Source of the DNA: Seiridium cupressi
Taxonomy: Eukaryota > Ascomycota > Sordariomycetes > Amphisphaeriales > Sporocadaceae
Assembly (NCBI GenBank): GCA_036674765.1
Contig: JARVKI010000137.1
Coordinates: 21,265-85,264, forward strand
Direction: 5' to 3'
DNA length: 64,000 nt
The notes under the pieces were generated by a model, which was not told where the DNA came from, did not search any database, and was given only the letters and a program-made list of their open reading frames with translations. Of this stretch, positions 22,479 to 35,095 are shown in pieces (the stretch's first letter is position 1; each line of letters begins with the position of its first letter). A program made the translations under genes and the position numbers.

Positions 22479-24200
22479 CTTGTCGACGGAAAGTGAGTGT
22501 TTTCGAATGAGTGTAAGAGGAACTACCCGTGTGTGCGTGGATGGTAGTAAGGAAGATAGAACACGAGTGACCGTCTGATGTTCTTATATTTTCCACAGCT
22601 GAATTAGAGGATATCCATGGTGAATACTGTTGACCAGGATGAGTTCACTGAGGTTGCACATGGCGATGTATAGTCGTCCACTATAAAGGGCCGCTCAATA
22701 TCCCTGTTAGGCAGGAGAAGGGGTGTGGACGCGTGGTCATTGCCACTAGCAGTGCGACCTTCAATACCGATGGCCAGGGGCGATGCCGCAGCTAGCTTCC
22801 GGAACTGGAGAGCTCTGTTGGAAGAGGCTCTATCGTCATCTGGCGTCACTTGGAAGGCAGTTGCATTTCCAGCAATTGGAAGACATTAAGGTTTCCATCA
22901 GCCTTGTTCCTCTGTTGCAACTGCGACCCTCCGCAACGTGCTCACATGTAAGGCGTTGCTAGCTGGGCCGAGCCCATGTAACGTGCAGGGTTGAGGCCGA
23001 GAGCTGAGGCGCTTTACTGTTCTCCACGTCACTCTATCCCAGGATGTCGGACTTGTAGGACCGCGATGAAGCCAGATATATGGCCCACTTGGTGAGGTGG
23101 GAGCGGCTTCAACTGCCAGCCGTGGATCGCAGTGGAACATAGTCGGACCACGATCATAGGCAGCCTCCCTTCCCGCGGGGGTTGCAACAGCCGTTGGCCA
23201 GACCAGGATGAGCTCAGACGATATTAAGTCATGCCGGCAGCTATATCAAGTTTGCATGTCTAGTGCTGCAAGGGTGCGAGATAGAGTTGTAGTCAAGGTT
23301 AATTGCTAAATTTGCAAAGTGTCCGGCTATCAAGGGTTTCATGTAGACAAAGGATCTATTTACATCCAATAAAACGGGCTTGAAAACAATTTCAGCACTC
23401 GGACTATAACCAAAGCCGGCCCAGGTGGAGAGAAGACTCAAACAGCGATATGGAATGGGCGTTGCCCAAGTGTACCAAGATCTCATTAGAGCCTCTAGAG
23501 GAACAAGGGTGTCTCTGACGTGCTCTGACAGCAGCAAGCGAGCTGGAGCCGAGCGGTTGTGCACATGTTATAGCAGGGCAGCTGGGACACTATAGACTAA
23601 TGTAGGTGGACCGGAGTATGCAATCTACGTCTGGGCGGGCCATGAGGCTGAACAGGAAGGAGGGCCAGGAGCACGGGCCATGGTTCATCATGCAGCTAGA
23701 ACCACGGGCGGGGTCAGGCGCGTAGGTAGCACGCGCCTTCCCAATTGGCAACTGCTCTGAGGCTAACGTCGCGTCACAGTTGGCTGAAAGACACAAATCT
23801 CATCCCACTCGCCCTTGGATCGCATCACCTTCACCAACGCATTGCGCCGTCGACTCCATTGCCTCACGCCTCTTCCGCCGACCCAGCACACCCCGCCGAT
23901 TTATCCAAGGCCAGAAGTCAGCTTGACTCTGCGCGCCTGATTGGCCCGTGAGGTCACCCGAGGGCAGGTACCGGACGCAGAGTTCATCTGGCACACCCAC
24001 GCTGCCCTGAATCATCTGTCGCCGTTGTCTAGAACGCTCGCTACCCAGGCCCACTCTCTATCCAGCGGCCCATTACAAGAGCGTCGGGATCACACGTGGG
24101 GTTGTTGGGGGATATTATCGATCTACATTCGAAACAGGGACAATTCCAAGCAGTCATATACTATTCGCCCGCACCTGCCTCCCGCCCGGAAGACGTCACC
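22479..24200. other. divergent intergenic region
   Basis: Between the start of the 17-exon gene and the start of PDS5. Short frames on both strands lack domains or splice support. It probably contains the two promoters. Confidence 0.45.
22582..22590 (-). promoter_or_regulatory. TATA-like box for the 17-exon repeat gene
   Basis: Reads aatataaga on the minus strand, about 105 bases before the ATG at 22478. The position suits a fungal core promoter and is similar to that in the second repeat gene. Confidence 0.4.
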
Positions 24201-27200
24201 ATGGCCCGAACAAGGGATGAACCAGCCGAGGAAGAGGAACAGGACATGGAGGAGGAGCTTGTCGCCTTGCAGTTCGACGAGCCTCTGTCATGGCGGGCCG
24301 GCAAGCCAATCCCCACAGGCACGCTCCTAAGCAGGCTAGAGAAGCTGTCCAAGGAGCTTGTGGACATGGATCAGGATACTGTCGACAAGGAGTCGTTGAC
24401 CAAGGTTGCAAAGGAGCTGGCATCACACAACCTGCTGGCCCATAAGGAAGGAGGTGTGAAGGCATACACCGCTTCCTGCCTGGTGGACATTCTGAAGCTA
24501 TGCGCTCCAGACGCGCCTTTCACACCGTCACAACTCAAGGTTAGTCGATCAACAAACCTGAATCTGGTGAGCATCATGTGTTAATGGTCTATTCTAGGAG
24601 ATATTCAGTCTTTTTGTCAAGACTATTCTTCCTGCTCTCTGGGATCCCACAAACACCTACAACACACAACACAAATATGTCCTCACTTCATTGGCGGAGG
24701 TCAAAAGCATTCTTCTCATCAACGAGCTTTCCAATGCTGAAGATTTACTTCTGCATTTGTTCTCCTCGTTCTTCGATGGCATATCCGGATCCTCCAAGTC
24801 CAATTCGGTCGAACAGGTTGCCAAGGATGTTGAATTCCACATGACGGATATTCTTGTCGTTCTGCTCGAGGAGGGCCCTACCTTGCCACCTTCTGTTTTA
24901 GACGTCATCATGGCACAGTTCCTCCGAGCCGCACCCCCTGGGGGATCCCGGACCCGACCCGATGTGAATGGCAGCCAAACAACCCTTCTGCCCAAGGAAG
25001 AGCCCGAGGCCTACGTGATGGCCAAGACTGTCTGCAATCACTGCCCCGAAAAGATGGCACGTTATGTAAGCCAATACTTCAGCGATGTGATCATGGATAT
25101 ATCCGGCAAGAGCGGCCAAGCGAATGGCCAGCGGGATGATAATGATTCTGACGATGACGACGCCCCCGCCGGACCTTCCGAATCGGACTTCAAAGAATTG
25201 AGGAAAGCACACCAACTCCTCCGCGAGCTATGGCGAGCTGCGCCGACGGTACTACAGAACGTCGTCCCGCAAGTGGATGCCGAGCTCTCCGCCGACAACG
25301 TCCAATTGCGTCTCTTGGCGACCGAGACCCTAGGTGACATGATCTCCGGCATCGGTGCCGCAGGACCGCCGCCACCTCCCGTGCTCGACCCTGCCGCATA
25401 CACCCCGGTCAGGCTCGGCGACGATGCTTCAGATCAAACAGATTCCGATAGCATTCTCACTACCCCGATTTCCCCCCTTTCGTTCGCACAAACGCACACC
25501 CAGGCTTTTCAGAACTTCGTCAGCAGAAAGAACGACAAGTCTCCTTTAATTCGTGCAGCATGGACGACCGCCGTCGGATACATCGTCTCCACATCTGCTG
25601 GTGGCATTGGGTTGAGTCGCGAGGATGAACAGACCTTTATTGATGGTCTCAAAGATAGACTCAACGATCCCGACGAGAAGGTCAGACTAGCTGCTGTCAA
25701 GGCTATTGAGGTTTTCCGCTTCCGTGATATTGTCACCAAGCTGGCTCTAGATGGCGGCGTCGACAAACATGGCACAATTCTCTCTATTCTATCCGATCGC
25801 TGCCGAGACCGACGTGCTCCAATTCGGGTTGAAGCTATGGCTCTGCTAGCCAAGCTTTGGGCAGTTGCAAGCGGCGAATTAATGACTGGCAATGACGCTG
25901 TAGTATCTGCCTTGGGTGCGATCCCATCTTATATTTTCAACGCCTTCTATGCCAACGATCTCGAACTGAACATCCTGCTCGAGAGGGTCACTTTCGAATG
26001 CTTAGTTCCCTTGTCGTACCCTCCACCTAAGCCAAAGTCGTCCAATGGACAATCTCAATCCCAAGCTAATGGCGATGCGGTGTACGACCCAGATCGTATA
26101 CGAGCTGAGCGTATACTGCTTCTCGTGAAAAGTCTTGACGAGAAAGCCGGGAGGGCGTTCTTCGCTCTTCAAAAGCAGCAGCCACAGTTCGCGAAAGTTC
26201 TCCAAACTTTCGTCAAGCAATGTGAAGCCTTCAACGGCGGCGTCCCAGAAACAAACGGGCCTGTTGTCAAGCAAAATCTGAAAAAGATCATACAATACTT
26301 GACCACATATTTTCCAGATGCTGGGAAGGTTGAAGTCGATCTTCATAACTTCGCTGCCCTCAACGATCGACGATGCTACAGTCTAATCCGGTTCATTACT
26401 GGCCACGAAAGCGATTTCAAGACCATGTATCGAGGATTGAAGGAGTTCAATAAGCGTATCCAAGGAACGCCTAAACCCCAAATACTGGATACAATGCTTC
26501 CCTTGCTCTACCGATCTGCATATATCATCATAAACAAGAGCCACCTGGCTACTTTTATCGACTGTTCAAAGAATGATAAGGACGGTTTCGGTGCAGCTGC
26601 ACAGCAGATCACATCAGAAGCCTCCAAGTCAAGTGGTGCTCTCTTCAAAGCTCATATCGGGCAACTATGCAAGGACTTGATAGAAGCAGCCCCAGTATCT
26701 GGGAAAGGAAACGAGATCGGAATGGTTGAAACGCTAAAGGCTTGTTCATCCTACTCGAGAAAATACCCAGAAGAAGTACCGCGAGAGAAGAAGTTCACCC
26801 AGGCGCTCATCAGCTATGCACTTTACGGCACACCAGCGAAAGCCGCCAAGTACGCCGTCAACATCATGATGGCACGAAGAGATGACAAGAGCCTGATATC
26901 TGCAACGGAGCTCCTGCAGAAAGTAACCAAAGACTGGGGCTATGACTCACCACACTTCCTCAGCAAGATCGCTGCTGTAAGCCAGCTCGAACTCTTGGCT
27001 GCCAGTGTGGCTGCTGATGCCAATGATAAAATCATTGACATGGCGCTCAAGGAGGTTCTTCAAAAAGTGCGAACCGAGGCTAACGATTCTGACCCGGAAT
27101 GGGTCGAAGACGTAGACCTTGAAGAGGAATGTCTCATCAAATGCTGGTCGTTGAAACTCCTTGTCAACCGACTTCGCGGGACTAAGGATCTTGACGAAAT

Positions 27201-28851
27201 CAAAGACGTCACTCCCACAGTGTTCAAGCTCCTCCGGACACTGATCAAGGATCAGGGAGAGCTTTGCAAGACCCAAGATACCCCAAGACATCACAAAGCC
27301 CGCCTACGACTCCTGGCAGGTCAGCTTTTGCTGAAAATGTGCACCGAGAAGCGTTTCGAGGAGCTCTTCTCTCACACAGACTTCAACCGACTGGCATTGC
27401 TGACACAAGATTCTAGCGCCCATGTTCGTCGTGGCTTTATTGAAAAGCTGCAGAAGTACCTGGTGAACAGGAGATTACCAGCGAGGTTCTACACTATCAT
27501 CTTCCTGACAGCGTTCGAGCCCGTGACAGACTTCCGACAACAGATCGAGACTTGGATTCGGTCACGAGCACGGTACTTCCGCGAAAACTCCAAAGACAAT
27601 GTTAACGTAATGGAAGCGGTCTTCGGGCGTTTGATCTCACTACTCGCACACCACCCTGATTTCACTGCTGAGGCAGACGATCTGCTGGACACATCCCGGT
27701 ACATTATCTACTATGTCAGCAACGTTGCCACGGAGCAGAACTATGGCCTCATTTTCAAATACGCCGAACGGGTCAAGCAAACGCGTGATGGCATCACACC
27801 AGACAACAGCGAACACTTGTATGTTCTCTGTGACCTGGCTCAGGCTGTCCTCAGGAAATGGCAAGAACGTAAAGGTTGGAGTTTCCAGGCCTACGCCGGG
27901 AAAACCGGGTTACCCAAGGGCCTATATACAGCTCTGCCCAATCATGATGCTGCACAGAAAATTGCAGAGAAGCAATACCTCCCCGAGGGTATCGAGGATC
28001 GTCTTGATGACTTGCTCAGAACGATGGACAAGAAAAAGGTGAGCCAAAGAAGCTCCTGGACACATTACAGACTAGTTACACGTATTGACATTATCTGCCC
28101 ACAGAAGCGCAGAAGTACAGACGACCGTGGCGACGGCCACCCAGCTCAAAAAAGGGCCAGAACCGCTCAACCAAGGACAGCTACAGCCAAAAGTGATCGG
28201 TCTGCTGGTGGCAAGAGACCTGCCGTGAAAATCAAGACACCCAAGTCTCGTAAGCCGACTAGGTCTTCCCCAGTACCCGAGTCATCCGACCGACGGCGAA
28301 GCGGACGATCTAAGAAAGACTCTTCTTACCTCGAACGTGATTCCTCGGATGACGATGAAGACATGCTCAAAGGCGTTGCTAAATGGGAATACTACGATAA
28401 GCAAGGGAGGAAGGTTAATGATCAGGATGACGATGGTAGTGATGACAAATCCGAACTCTCTGAGGTTGCGGAAGAAGCCGAACCGATGGATGAAGATGAA
28501 CCCGAGGTCGAGGCTGAGGGTACTGCTGAAGAAAGTGGCTTGAGCGAAGCACCAGAAGAGCAGCCAGCCGATGAGGAAGCAGAGGCAGATGAGGAGCCAG
28601 AGGAGGAAGAGGAGCCAGAGGAAGAAGCACCGCCTCCAAGGTCCAGTGGTCGTAGGGGACGAAGCGTTGCCGCAGACGCACCTGCGAAGAATAAAACGGC
28701 GCCGAAAGCCGCCGCCAGCGCAACTTCTTCCAAGTCCAGTGCATCAAAGAACAAAGCTGCGACCGCCAAATCAAAAGCGAAACCAGCTCCAACTGGCCGA
28801 TCAACCCGCGGCAGGAGAGCGGCTGCTGATGCTAGTGATGGTTCGGACTAG
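24201..28851 (+). CDS. pds5: sister chromatid cohesion protein PDS5
   Basis: Cohesin-associated HEAT-repeat protein (Pds5/Spo76/BimD family), 1508 residues, acting in the nucleus in sister chromatid cohesion, cohesin release and loop control. Exons: 24201-24539, 24598-28038 and 28105-28851. The start lies in a good context (CACCATGGC). Splicing the 58-nt intron joins TPSQLK to EIFSLFVKTILPALWDPTN, a typical Pds5 stretch. The second intron (66 nt) is a multiple of three and open, so it could be mistaken for coding sequence; GTGAGC...CCACAG and the change in composition mark it. An N-terminal region (LQFDEPLSWRAGKPIPTG) and long alpha-helical repeats fill about 1-1150. The C-terminal 300 residues are disordered: basic, nuclear-signal rich (KRRSTDD, KSRKPTRSS), then acidic runs (PEEEEEPEEEAPP), then a basic tail. 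Length fits filamentous-fungal Pds5. Its 3' end faces the capping-enzyme gene. Confidence 0.95.
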
Positions 28852-29517
28852 ATAGGACCTACTGCTAAAGACCAACCTAGCAAATGATTACGCGGCGAAG
28901 ACATGCGTAAGTGAGGAGGATCGATTTGAAAGTAGTGGTGCTTTGACTCGAAATCAATAGGCGGCGTGCGAGTGGAAACCCCCCCCCTTGCCTTCCCAGC
29001 GACAGGCGGAGGCTGACCATGGACATGGATGATTTGGATCTTTGGACGAGGCGATATTGGTGAACTGAAAAAGATTGATGTTAAAGTGTGAAAATAGTGT
29101 ATGACTTATATCGTTATACCCATGTTTATACCTAATGAAGAGTTACATGATCCTGGATGCTAGTTGAACGCGAATGTTGCCGCCGAGTTTCAAGCATGGC
29201 AAATGATGTTGGTGAGAAGCACAATTTATACTTATCGTAACAATATTAGCACAGCGAATGAGCGTAGACTTTCAAACGTGTGACTGAAACACGAGCGGCC
29301 ATCAGCGTCGGCAAAATACATTTATTAGTGCTGTGATCGAGTACTATGCACAGAAAAACCAGAATCATGATGGCTACGAGTTTCCCTCGTCTTGATTCAA
29401 GTGCAACTAACTGCAAAGACCCAAACTGGATATCATCCTGGTTCTCCCTTTTCCCCAACACCAGTACGCCTGCCTAAGAAGCCCTTTACGCCATGACCAA
29501 CCCATAAAGCAAACCTA
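28852..29517. other. convergent intergenic region
   Basis: 3' flanks of PDS5 and the guanylyltransferase gene. Contains a 9-base C run near 28979. No other feature seen. Confidence 0.5.
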
Positions 29518-30738
29518 TCATCTCCTCTGTTTCACCTCGGCCTCCCTGCGCTTCCAGTTTGTTCTGATCTCGGGGGCCGTCTCGATCAGCTCCTCCTGCG
29601 TGACTCGGCTCTCGATCGACTCCAGGACGCTGTTGACTACGCTGACGTGATTGCCGTTGTGCTTGTCGTCGCGGAATCGGTAAAACCGCCAGCGCCTCTG
29701 CTCGTCCATGTACGCCTCGACAATGCGCTCATCGAGCGGCTCGTTCAGGGCCTTGAGCTCCTCCCACTCGTCCTCGGCCATCCAGAGCGAGTCAAATGGT
29801 CTGTAGTCGTCCTTACCACCATGGAAAACCAACAGCTCGACTCTCGGCACGCCGTCGTAGTCAACGTACGGCTCCGTGGAGCCCTCGGCTAGATCTTGCT
29901 CATCCGGCTGCACCGTGTTGAAGTGGAACTTCCAGCGGAAGTCCACCGTGTTCTCCTCGGCCGGCTTCCACTTCAGGATGTGCGGGTCGGTGCCGTACTT
30001 GTACTCGGTGCTCAGGCACGTGAAGATGAGGCCGTCGTTGCCGTGCCGCAGACTCGGGATCACCTTGCGGAACATCATCTCGGTGCCGTAGGCCAACTGG
30101 TGGTCCTTCATGCCCAGGATGAACGGCTGGAAGGCCCTCTCCTGGGGGTACTTCTCGAACAGCTTCTTGTAGGGCTGGAAGACCTCGCTGTGGAAGTAGC
30201 CGAACCTCTTCTGGAGGCCGCGGCTCATGAGCGCCTGGCCGTGCAGCACCAGACAGTCGAAGACCAGGTAGATGGGCTCCTGGGTGCCGTCGGGCAGCGT
30301 GTCGACGACCAGCTCGCCGTCGAGGATCGTGTCGCGGTGGAACGTCTCGTCACCCTGCGCCGTCGGAAAGTGGGCGTTCTTGACCCACCAGTAGTCGTTC
30401 TTGCGGTCGATGAGGTAGTGCAGCTCGTGGCCACTGCCGTCGTCGGTCAGGTAGAGCAGGTAGCGGATGCCGTCGGACTTCTCGCAAACGTAGTAGCTGG
30501 GATAGGGTCAGTTGGCCTGGCTCACTGAACTAGGTTGTTTGAGACAAGGTACACACTCATCCTTGCGGAGCTCCTCGAGATGCTTCCGAGAAAAAGATAC
30601 CGGTTGCGCGCCAGGAAAGTTAGTGCTGTCGCGGCCCAGCAGCTTTGCGACCTCGCGCTGCATGCTGTGGAGGAGATCGCCCTCGGCCTTGATGCCGGGG
30701 CGATCCATGGACTGGATACGGGATGGCTCGTCATCCAT
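29518..30738 (-). CDS. ceg1: mRNA guanylyltransferase (capping enzyme alpha subunit)
   Basis: Transfers GMP from GTP to the 5' diphosphate end of nascent mRNA in the nucleus. 386 residues in two exons: 30557-30738 and 29518-30496, separated by a 60-nt intron (GTGTGT...CTGACC...CCCAG). The splice joins LRKDE to YYVCEKSDGIRYLLY, which contains nucleotidyltransferase motif I (KSDG) with the GMP-accepting lysine. Motif III is DGELVVD, IIIa is IYLVFDCLVLHG, IV is NDGLIFT and V is ILKWKP. The OB-fold region follows. Size and motif order fit the monofunctional yeast-type enzyme, which pairs with a separate triphosphatase (Cet1-like, not in this window). The GC-rich coding sequence leaves a long antisense open frame (29896-30528), which I treat as a shadow. 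Confidence 0.95.
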
Positions 30739-31633
30739 GGCAGCGTCGCTGGGGGTGCTTTTGGGGTGAAAAGAAGGAGTGTTCCGACGGCTAGTGAGAC
30801 ATGAGAGCAAGTCGATATAAATGGTCGCGCTTTCTCCGAATAGTCGCAGGCGCGCGCATTAGGAATTTAGATCCTAAACGAGTCGAGCGGGTCTTATCAG
30901 CTTATCGCAGCTGCTATCATTGTATGTACTGTAGCGGGGCAACACCATTGGCAGGACTGCGGGTTTACATAGACGCAGTATTCCGGAATATGTTGTATAG
31001 ACATACGGGAAGGAATTTGTAGGCTTTAGACGAGACGACTGTTTAAGGTTGAAGTTTCGTAATCACGTTTGAAAAGAAAGTAATGTGCAAAAATCTCGAG
31101 CGGGTGGGCCATAGTTGTGAAATTGAAAAGCTGTATTGCTTCTGTAACTACTGCCGCTAATCATTCAGGAAGTCTACCAAGAAAACTTTTTTTCCTTCGA
31201 AAAAAATTGCCTTTACCATAGCAAATAATCTGTTCGGCAGTGATAGGGAGAAAACCTAGGATAATTGATTTACTGTTTTCTATGTGCTTCATGATCAAGC
31301 TGTTGTGAAGCTTGGACTTGGAATCCTGGCTGCTTTTACTTGTCTGTCTTCGCCGTAAGTTGTGAGCGCCGGGGGGAATCGCGCTTGGGACTTATTAGTA
31401 AACCAAGCAGGAACTGACACCCGCATCATCTTGCTTTTTGCTTATAACTGACCAGTGCCAAAGTTGAAATCACATCCAGCTACGACCCTTTGCCCATGAT
31501 TCATCTAAGCGCAAATCGCAACGCCTGTAGCTTCGCTCTAGACTAGTCCTAACCCTCTGGTTAGCTAGCTGGCGACAAGAGAGAAATCAAATCCGAACCC
31601 AACGCCATCTCCCGTTTTGCCCTCTACCATAGT
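30739..31633. other. AT-rich intergenic region
   Basis: Upstream of the guanylyltransferase gene and downstream of eL43. Contains T- and A-runs near 31185-31210. No gene or repeat supported. Confidence 0.5.
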
Positions 31634-32064
31634 CTAGATGTCACTAATTTCTCGCAATCTTCGTAGAGTTGATCGGCTGGCCAGCGCAGCCGGGGAACTA
31701 TCTTCAGGTCAGCAGAGTCTATACGGGTCGGTCCTGACAAGCTGATACATACGACATGGTGTAGGCTGCACCTGAAATAGTCTTGGAGCAACCTCGGCAG
31801 TTCCAAATACCAACAGCAGAACGACGCACTGCGGTCTTGCCACAGAACGGGCTTCGAATGATTAGCCTTTGATGTGCCAGTTCTGTGGAAGACTTACCAT
31901 CCGTAGCGGGCGTGCTGTGTGATCTCAAAGCGCTTGGTCTGCTTGCGCAGGGAGGCGCCGTATCTCGTGCCGTACTTGCCAACAATACCGACCTCTGCGA
32001 AGCCAGTGTTAGCTCACGATGTGGTAGTCGGTGAGTGTGGCCTACTAGTTGTGTGCTTTGCCAT
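31634..32064 (-). CDS. rpl43: 60S ribosomal protein eL43 (L37a/L43)
   Basis: Zinc-ribbon protein of the large ribosomal subunit, exactly 92 residues as in yeast. Four short exons (32046-32064, 31898-31994, 31753-31851 and 31634-31697) with introns of 51, 46 and 55 nt; no exon is long enough to stand out by itself. It begins [20 protein letters not shown], followed by [17 protein letters not shown]. The zinc ligands CPFC (39-42) and CRGC (57-60) are intact, and the protein ends [12 protein letters not shown]. From family knowledge, several positions differ from the usual fungal form: YGCPFCGK rather than YTCTFCGK, and [10 protein letters not shown] rather than AGGAYTVSTP. The 46-nt second intron is among the shortest in the window. 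This may be the sole copy or a diverged second copy; the window cannot tell. Confidence 0.93.
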
Positions 32065-33111
32065 TTTGAATATGACCAAAAATATCGTTTGCGCGGTTGT
32101 GGTCGAGACGTGGAAATTTCAGAGTGTCGAGTTTCTAAAATGGCAGAGGCCTGTGAATTAGCTTAACGCCGATCAATCTTGCCAAGTGTGTTTGCGGGTT
32201 GATGGAGGTTCCACCACGCGGAGCAACGTCGGGGGGAAACAAGTAGAAGGATACTGAATTCCATCATTTCTGTAATTAATGGGCCTGTGCAATAGCGTTA
32301 CTCGATGAACAATGGGGACCGCAAAGCGCCTGTATGTCCCATGAGGGGTCCGGCTCATGACAACGCCAAATCATGAAGACAGCGGACATGCATAGCAATC
32401 CCGGCTTGATAGAGGTTATAGACTAGGCTGGATTGCGCCTCGAACCCGATTGGCGCCGTGACGCTAGCCAATAAAGCTATAATATCCTAACTAACACAAG
32501 TAATAGAGCATTCTTCAATCTCCTAGGCGCACAAGATTGGAGTTCTAATAGAAGGCACCAATGCCATCTTACCACAACCGAGTCCAATCGTTATGACCAG
32601 TTTCATCAACAATGGAGCCAGTGCATGTGCCAGGTGCCAAAGACATCATACGATCCATCAAAGCCAGGCGCTCACATCAACCTCCACTGCTCTCAAGAAG
32701 ACTTGCGAGAGCCTCGGAGCTGGTAAGTAGCCTTAAGGTTAGGCTGTATAACATTTCAGATACCTGGCTGCTACTGGACTGAGTAAGTGGCCGCTGAGGC
32801 ATTTCTGGAAAGGAAAATCTACACAATGTTTGCAGTTATAAAACAAGCTGCTATTCTACGAGGACTGGTCTCGGTAGTATTTCTTACACAATTTGTCAAG
32901 GCCAATTTATATATACATGGCTGATTTTAAATTTATAGAGATGACCTCACTAGCAAAGTACGAGAAAACCGGGCTCAAACACTATTCTCGAGCACAAGAG
33001 GAGAAAAGAAAAGGCTATGTTTCTGCGGAATCTGCCACATGTATTACTTTCCAAATTATTCTAGTCTCATGCCAGATCTTTTTGCTGCATCTTACAGACA
33101 GTTTCTATATA
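32065..33111. other. intergenic, eL43 upstream region
   Basis: Promoter side of eL43 and 3' side of the acid phosphatase gene. I found no supported exon, tRNA or repeat. Confidence 0.5.
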
Positions 33112-35095
33112 TTACAGGCCGTGTGTATCCCTCTTCGCATTGCAGCTAGTCTTCTTCAGCAGCGTCAGCTCATCCCCTATAGTGCCACCATCACCTCTCA
33201 CAAACTGCCACTTGAGTTCATTCTTGTTGACGACACTGAGCTTGCTGAAGCCGTAATGCTTGTCGTCCAGGACGGCCGTGATGTTGGCAGGGCTTTCGCC
33301 ATCGTCCAGCGTGCTGTGGCTTTCGATGTTCCCGGCCATACCGTTGATGATATGTGTCATGGAGACGCCTGGGTTGGTGTAGTACGTATTGTTCTTTCCA
33401 GTGGCCACGCTGGCATAGTCTATAGTGCCGTTCGCGCCCATCGGCCAGAGGCGCTCGTACCAGTGGATGTGGCTAGTATCAACGTCAGTTTTTTTCGCGT
33501 CTTTCGTCAATGTTCGGTGGAGCGACTTACCCAGACAGATACAGATCGACTCCGCGCTGTAGCATGAGACCTTCGAAAGCGTTGCGCATGTTCCCTTGGT
33601 ATGAGGATGTCTCGGTGCTGTACATGGGGCGATGGCTCATGACAATAAGCCAGGGAGTCTTGGAGCGGTCCACGCTTTCGAGGTCTTTCTGAAACCATTG
33701 GTACTGTTCATAGTTCTCTTTGGTCTTCCAGCTGCCATCGATGGAACCGAACGGGCCACTATCCGTAATGTACGTCTCGTTCTCCAGCGGATGCGACTCG
33801 TCGCCGGATAGATCACGCACGAACGGCGACTCGGGGCTGTATGGGTAGTCTGTTTCGCCGTCGATGGAGATAAAGTGGGCTAGGCCGTAGTCGAAAGAAT
33901 ACCAGAAATTTCCGACGCCTCCGGTCTCTGCACCAGGCATACGGAATCGGTGCTGGTAAGCCGTGTAGTTCCTCTGCGTTGGCGGGCAGCTGTAGTAAGT
34001 CAAAGTACTCTCGGGAGCCGTCGAGTTGGGCTTGTCTTGGTCAAGATAGGCAGACAATTCGTTGTTAGGACCATCAAACTCGGCGCAAGCTGCCTCGTGG
34101 TTTCCCGGCAGCACCATGTAGGGAATCGTGGTGGTCAGGTTGTTCATCCACTGCTGCCACAAATCCCAGTTCGACTCGTAGAGGACGTTCATATCACCAC
34201 CCTGCGGACCGCCTTGATTGGCGATTTCACCCTCGGGCAGAGGAACTAGGTATTCGGCGGGGATGGGGTCTCCGCCCGGGAGCTCAGTGGAGGTGCCGTT
34301 GTAACAGACAGGCCAGTCGTCCTCGCAAGGCAGAATGCCCGAGTACCAGTCGTCAGCATAGCTGATGTCGCCGCCATGCCAAGCAAATGCGATTCCATCA
34401 TTGCCGGAAGCTGCTTTCATGAGCTGCTGGTGGGTTCCGCCTGCGTTTGTATAGCCCATATCGTTCAGCACGGCTATACTGAAAGGTTTTGAGTCGCCAG
34501 CTGCGCGACCAGTAGTGAAGCTGAGGACATCCGAAGCAGTGGTGCCATTGGCAGCCAGTATCTTGTAGTGATAAGTTGTGTCTGGCAGCAAGCCTCCGAT
34601 CTGAACCTCGTGGAAGAACTGACTACACTGGGTGACCACGACTTCCGAGCATGGGGGAGTACGGTCATAGCTAAAATGCCGTCAATTGGGGTAACTACGG
34701 GCGGCTTAGCTCAGGGCGGCTTACGTATGAGACTTTCCAGTCGCCGTGTTGTTGAGGTGACCCGTTGCAGGGCCCCAGACGACAGCGGGCGCCTCTCCAA
34801 GTCCGAATGGCGTTTGGTAGTGGATGTTCACTCCATCTGGAATGTAGGCCAATGCCACCACGTTGATGTTGTTGGTGGGGTTCGCAGATGCAGGCTTCAC
34901 GGCAGGCGCTTCGACGAGCCGAGGGAATCCCCTGCTGTTGCCGTTGACAGACGGATCGACCCAATCGCCGACGGGCACAGCTGGACCAACGTACGGGTAT
35001 GTCTCATCGACGTCGCGCACCTCGTGCTGCAGCCTGGGCGCAGCTTGGGCGAGACTTGCGAGGCTGGCTGCGGCGAGAGTGGCGGCTGACTTCAT
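33112..35095 (-). CDS. secreted purple acid phosphatase
   Basis: Metallophosphoesterase of the fungal aphA-like purple acid phosphatase group, releasing phosphate from organic esters outside the cell. 623 residues in three exons: 34725-35095, 33531-34670 and 33112-33472, with introns of 54 and 58 nt. A signal peptide (MKSAATLAAASLASLAQA) starts at 35095; an upstream in-frame ATG at 35149 is less likely because it would bury that signal. A fibronectin-like N-terminal domain precedes the catalytic domain. The metal-ligand blocks are all there: NDMGYTN, GGDISYADDW, LPGNHEAA, VMSHRPMYS and, across the last splice, SGHIHWYERL. Many NxT/S sequons fit a secreted glycoprotein. Family members are often induced by phosphate starvation; no regulatory site was demonstrated here. 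Confidence 0.95.

Noticed and set aside
28039..28104. Extra 22 residues in PDS5 read straight through
   Set aside because: The segment is open and a multiple of three, but it starts GTGAGC, ends CCACAG and is unlike its surroundings, so I call it an intron.
29896..30528. 210-codon plus-strand open frame
   Set aside because: Antisense to the GC-rich guanylyltransferase exon; Leu/Val/Arg-rich shadow sequence with no domain.
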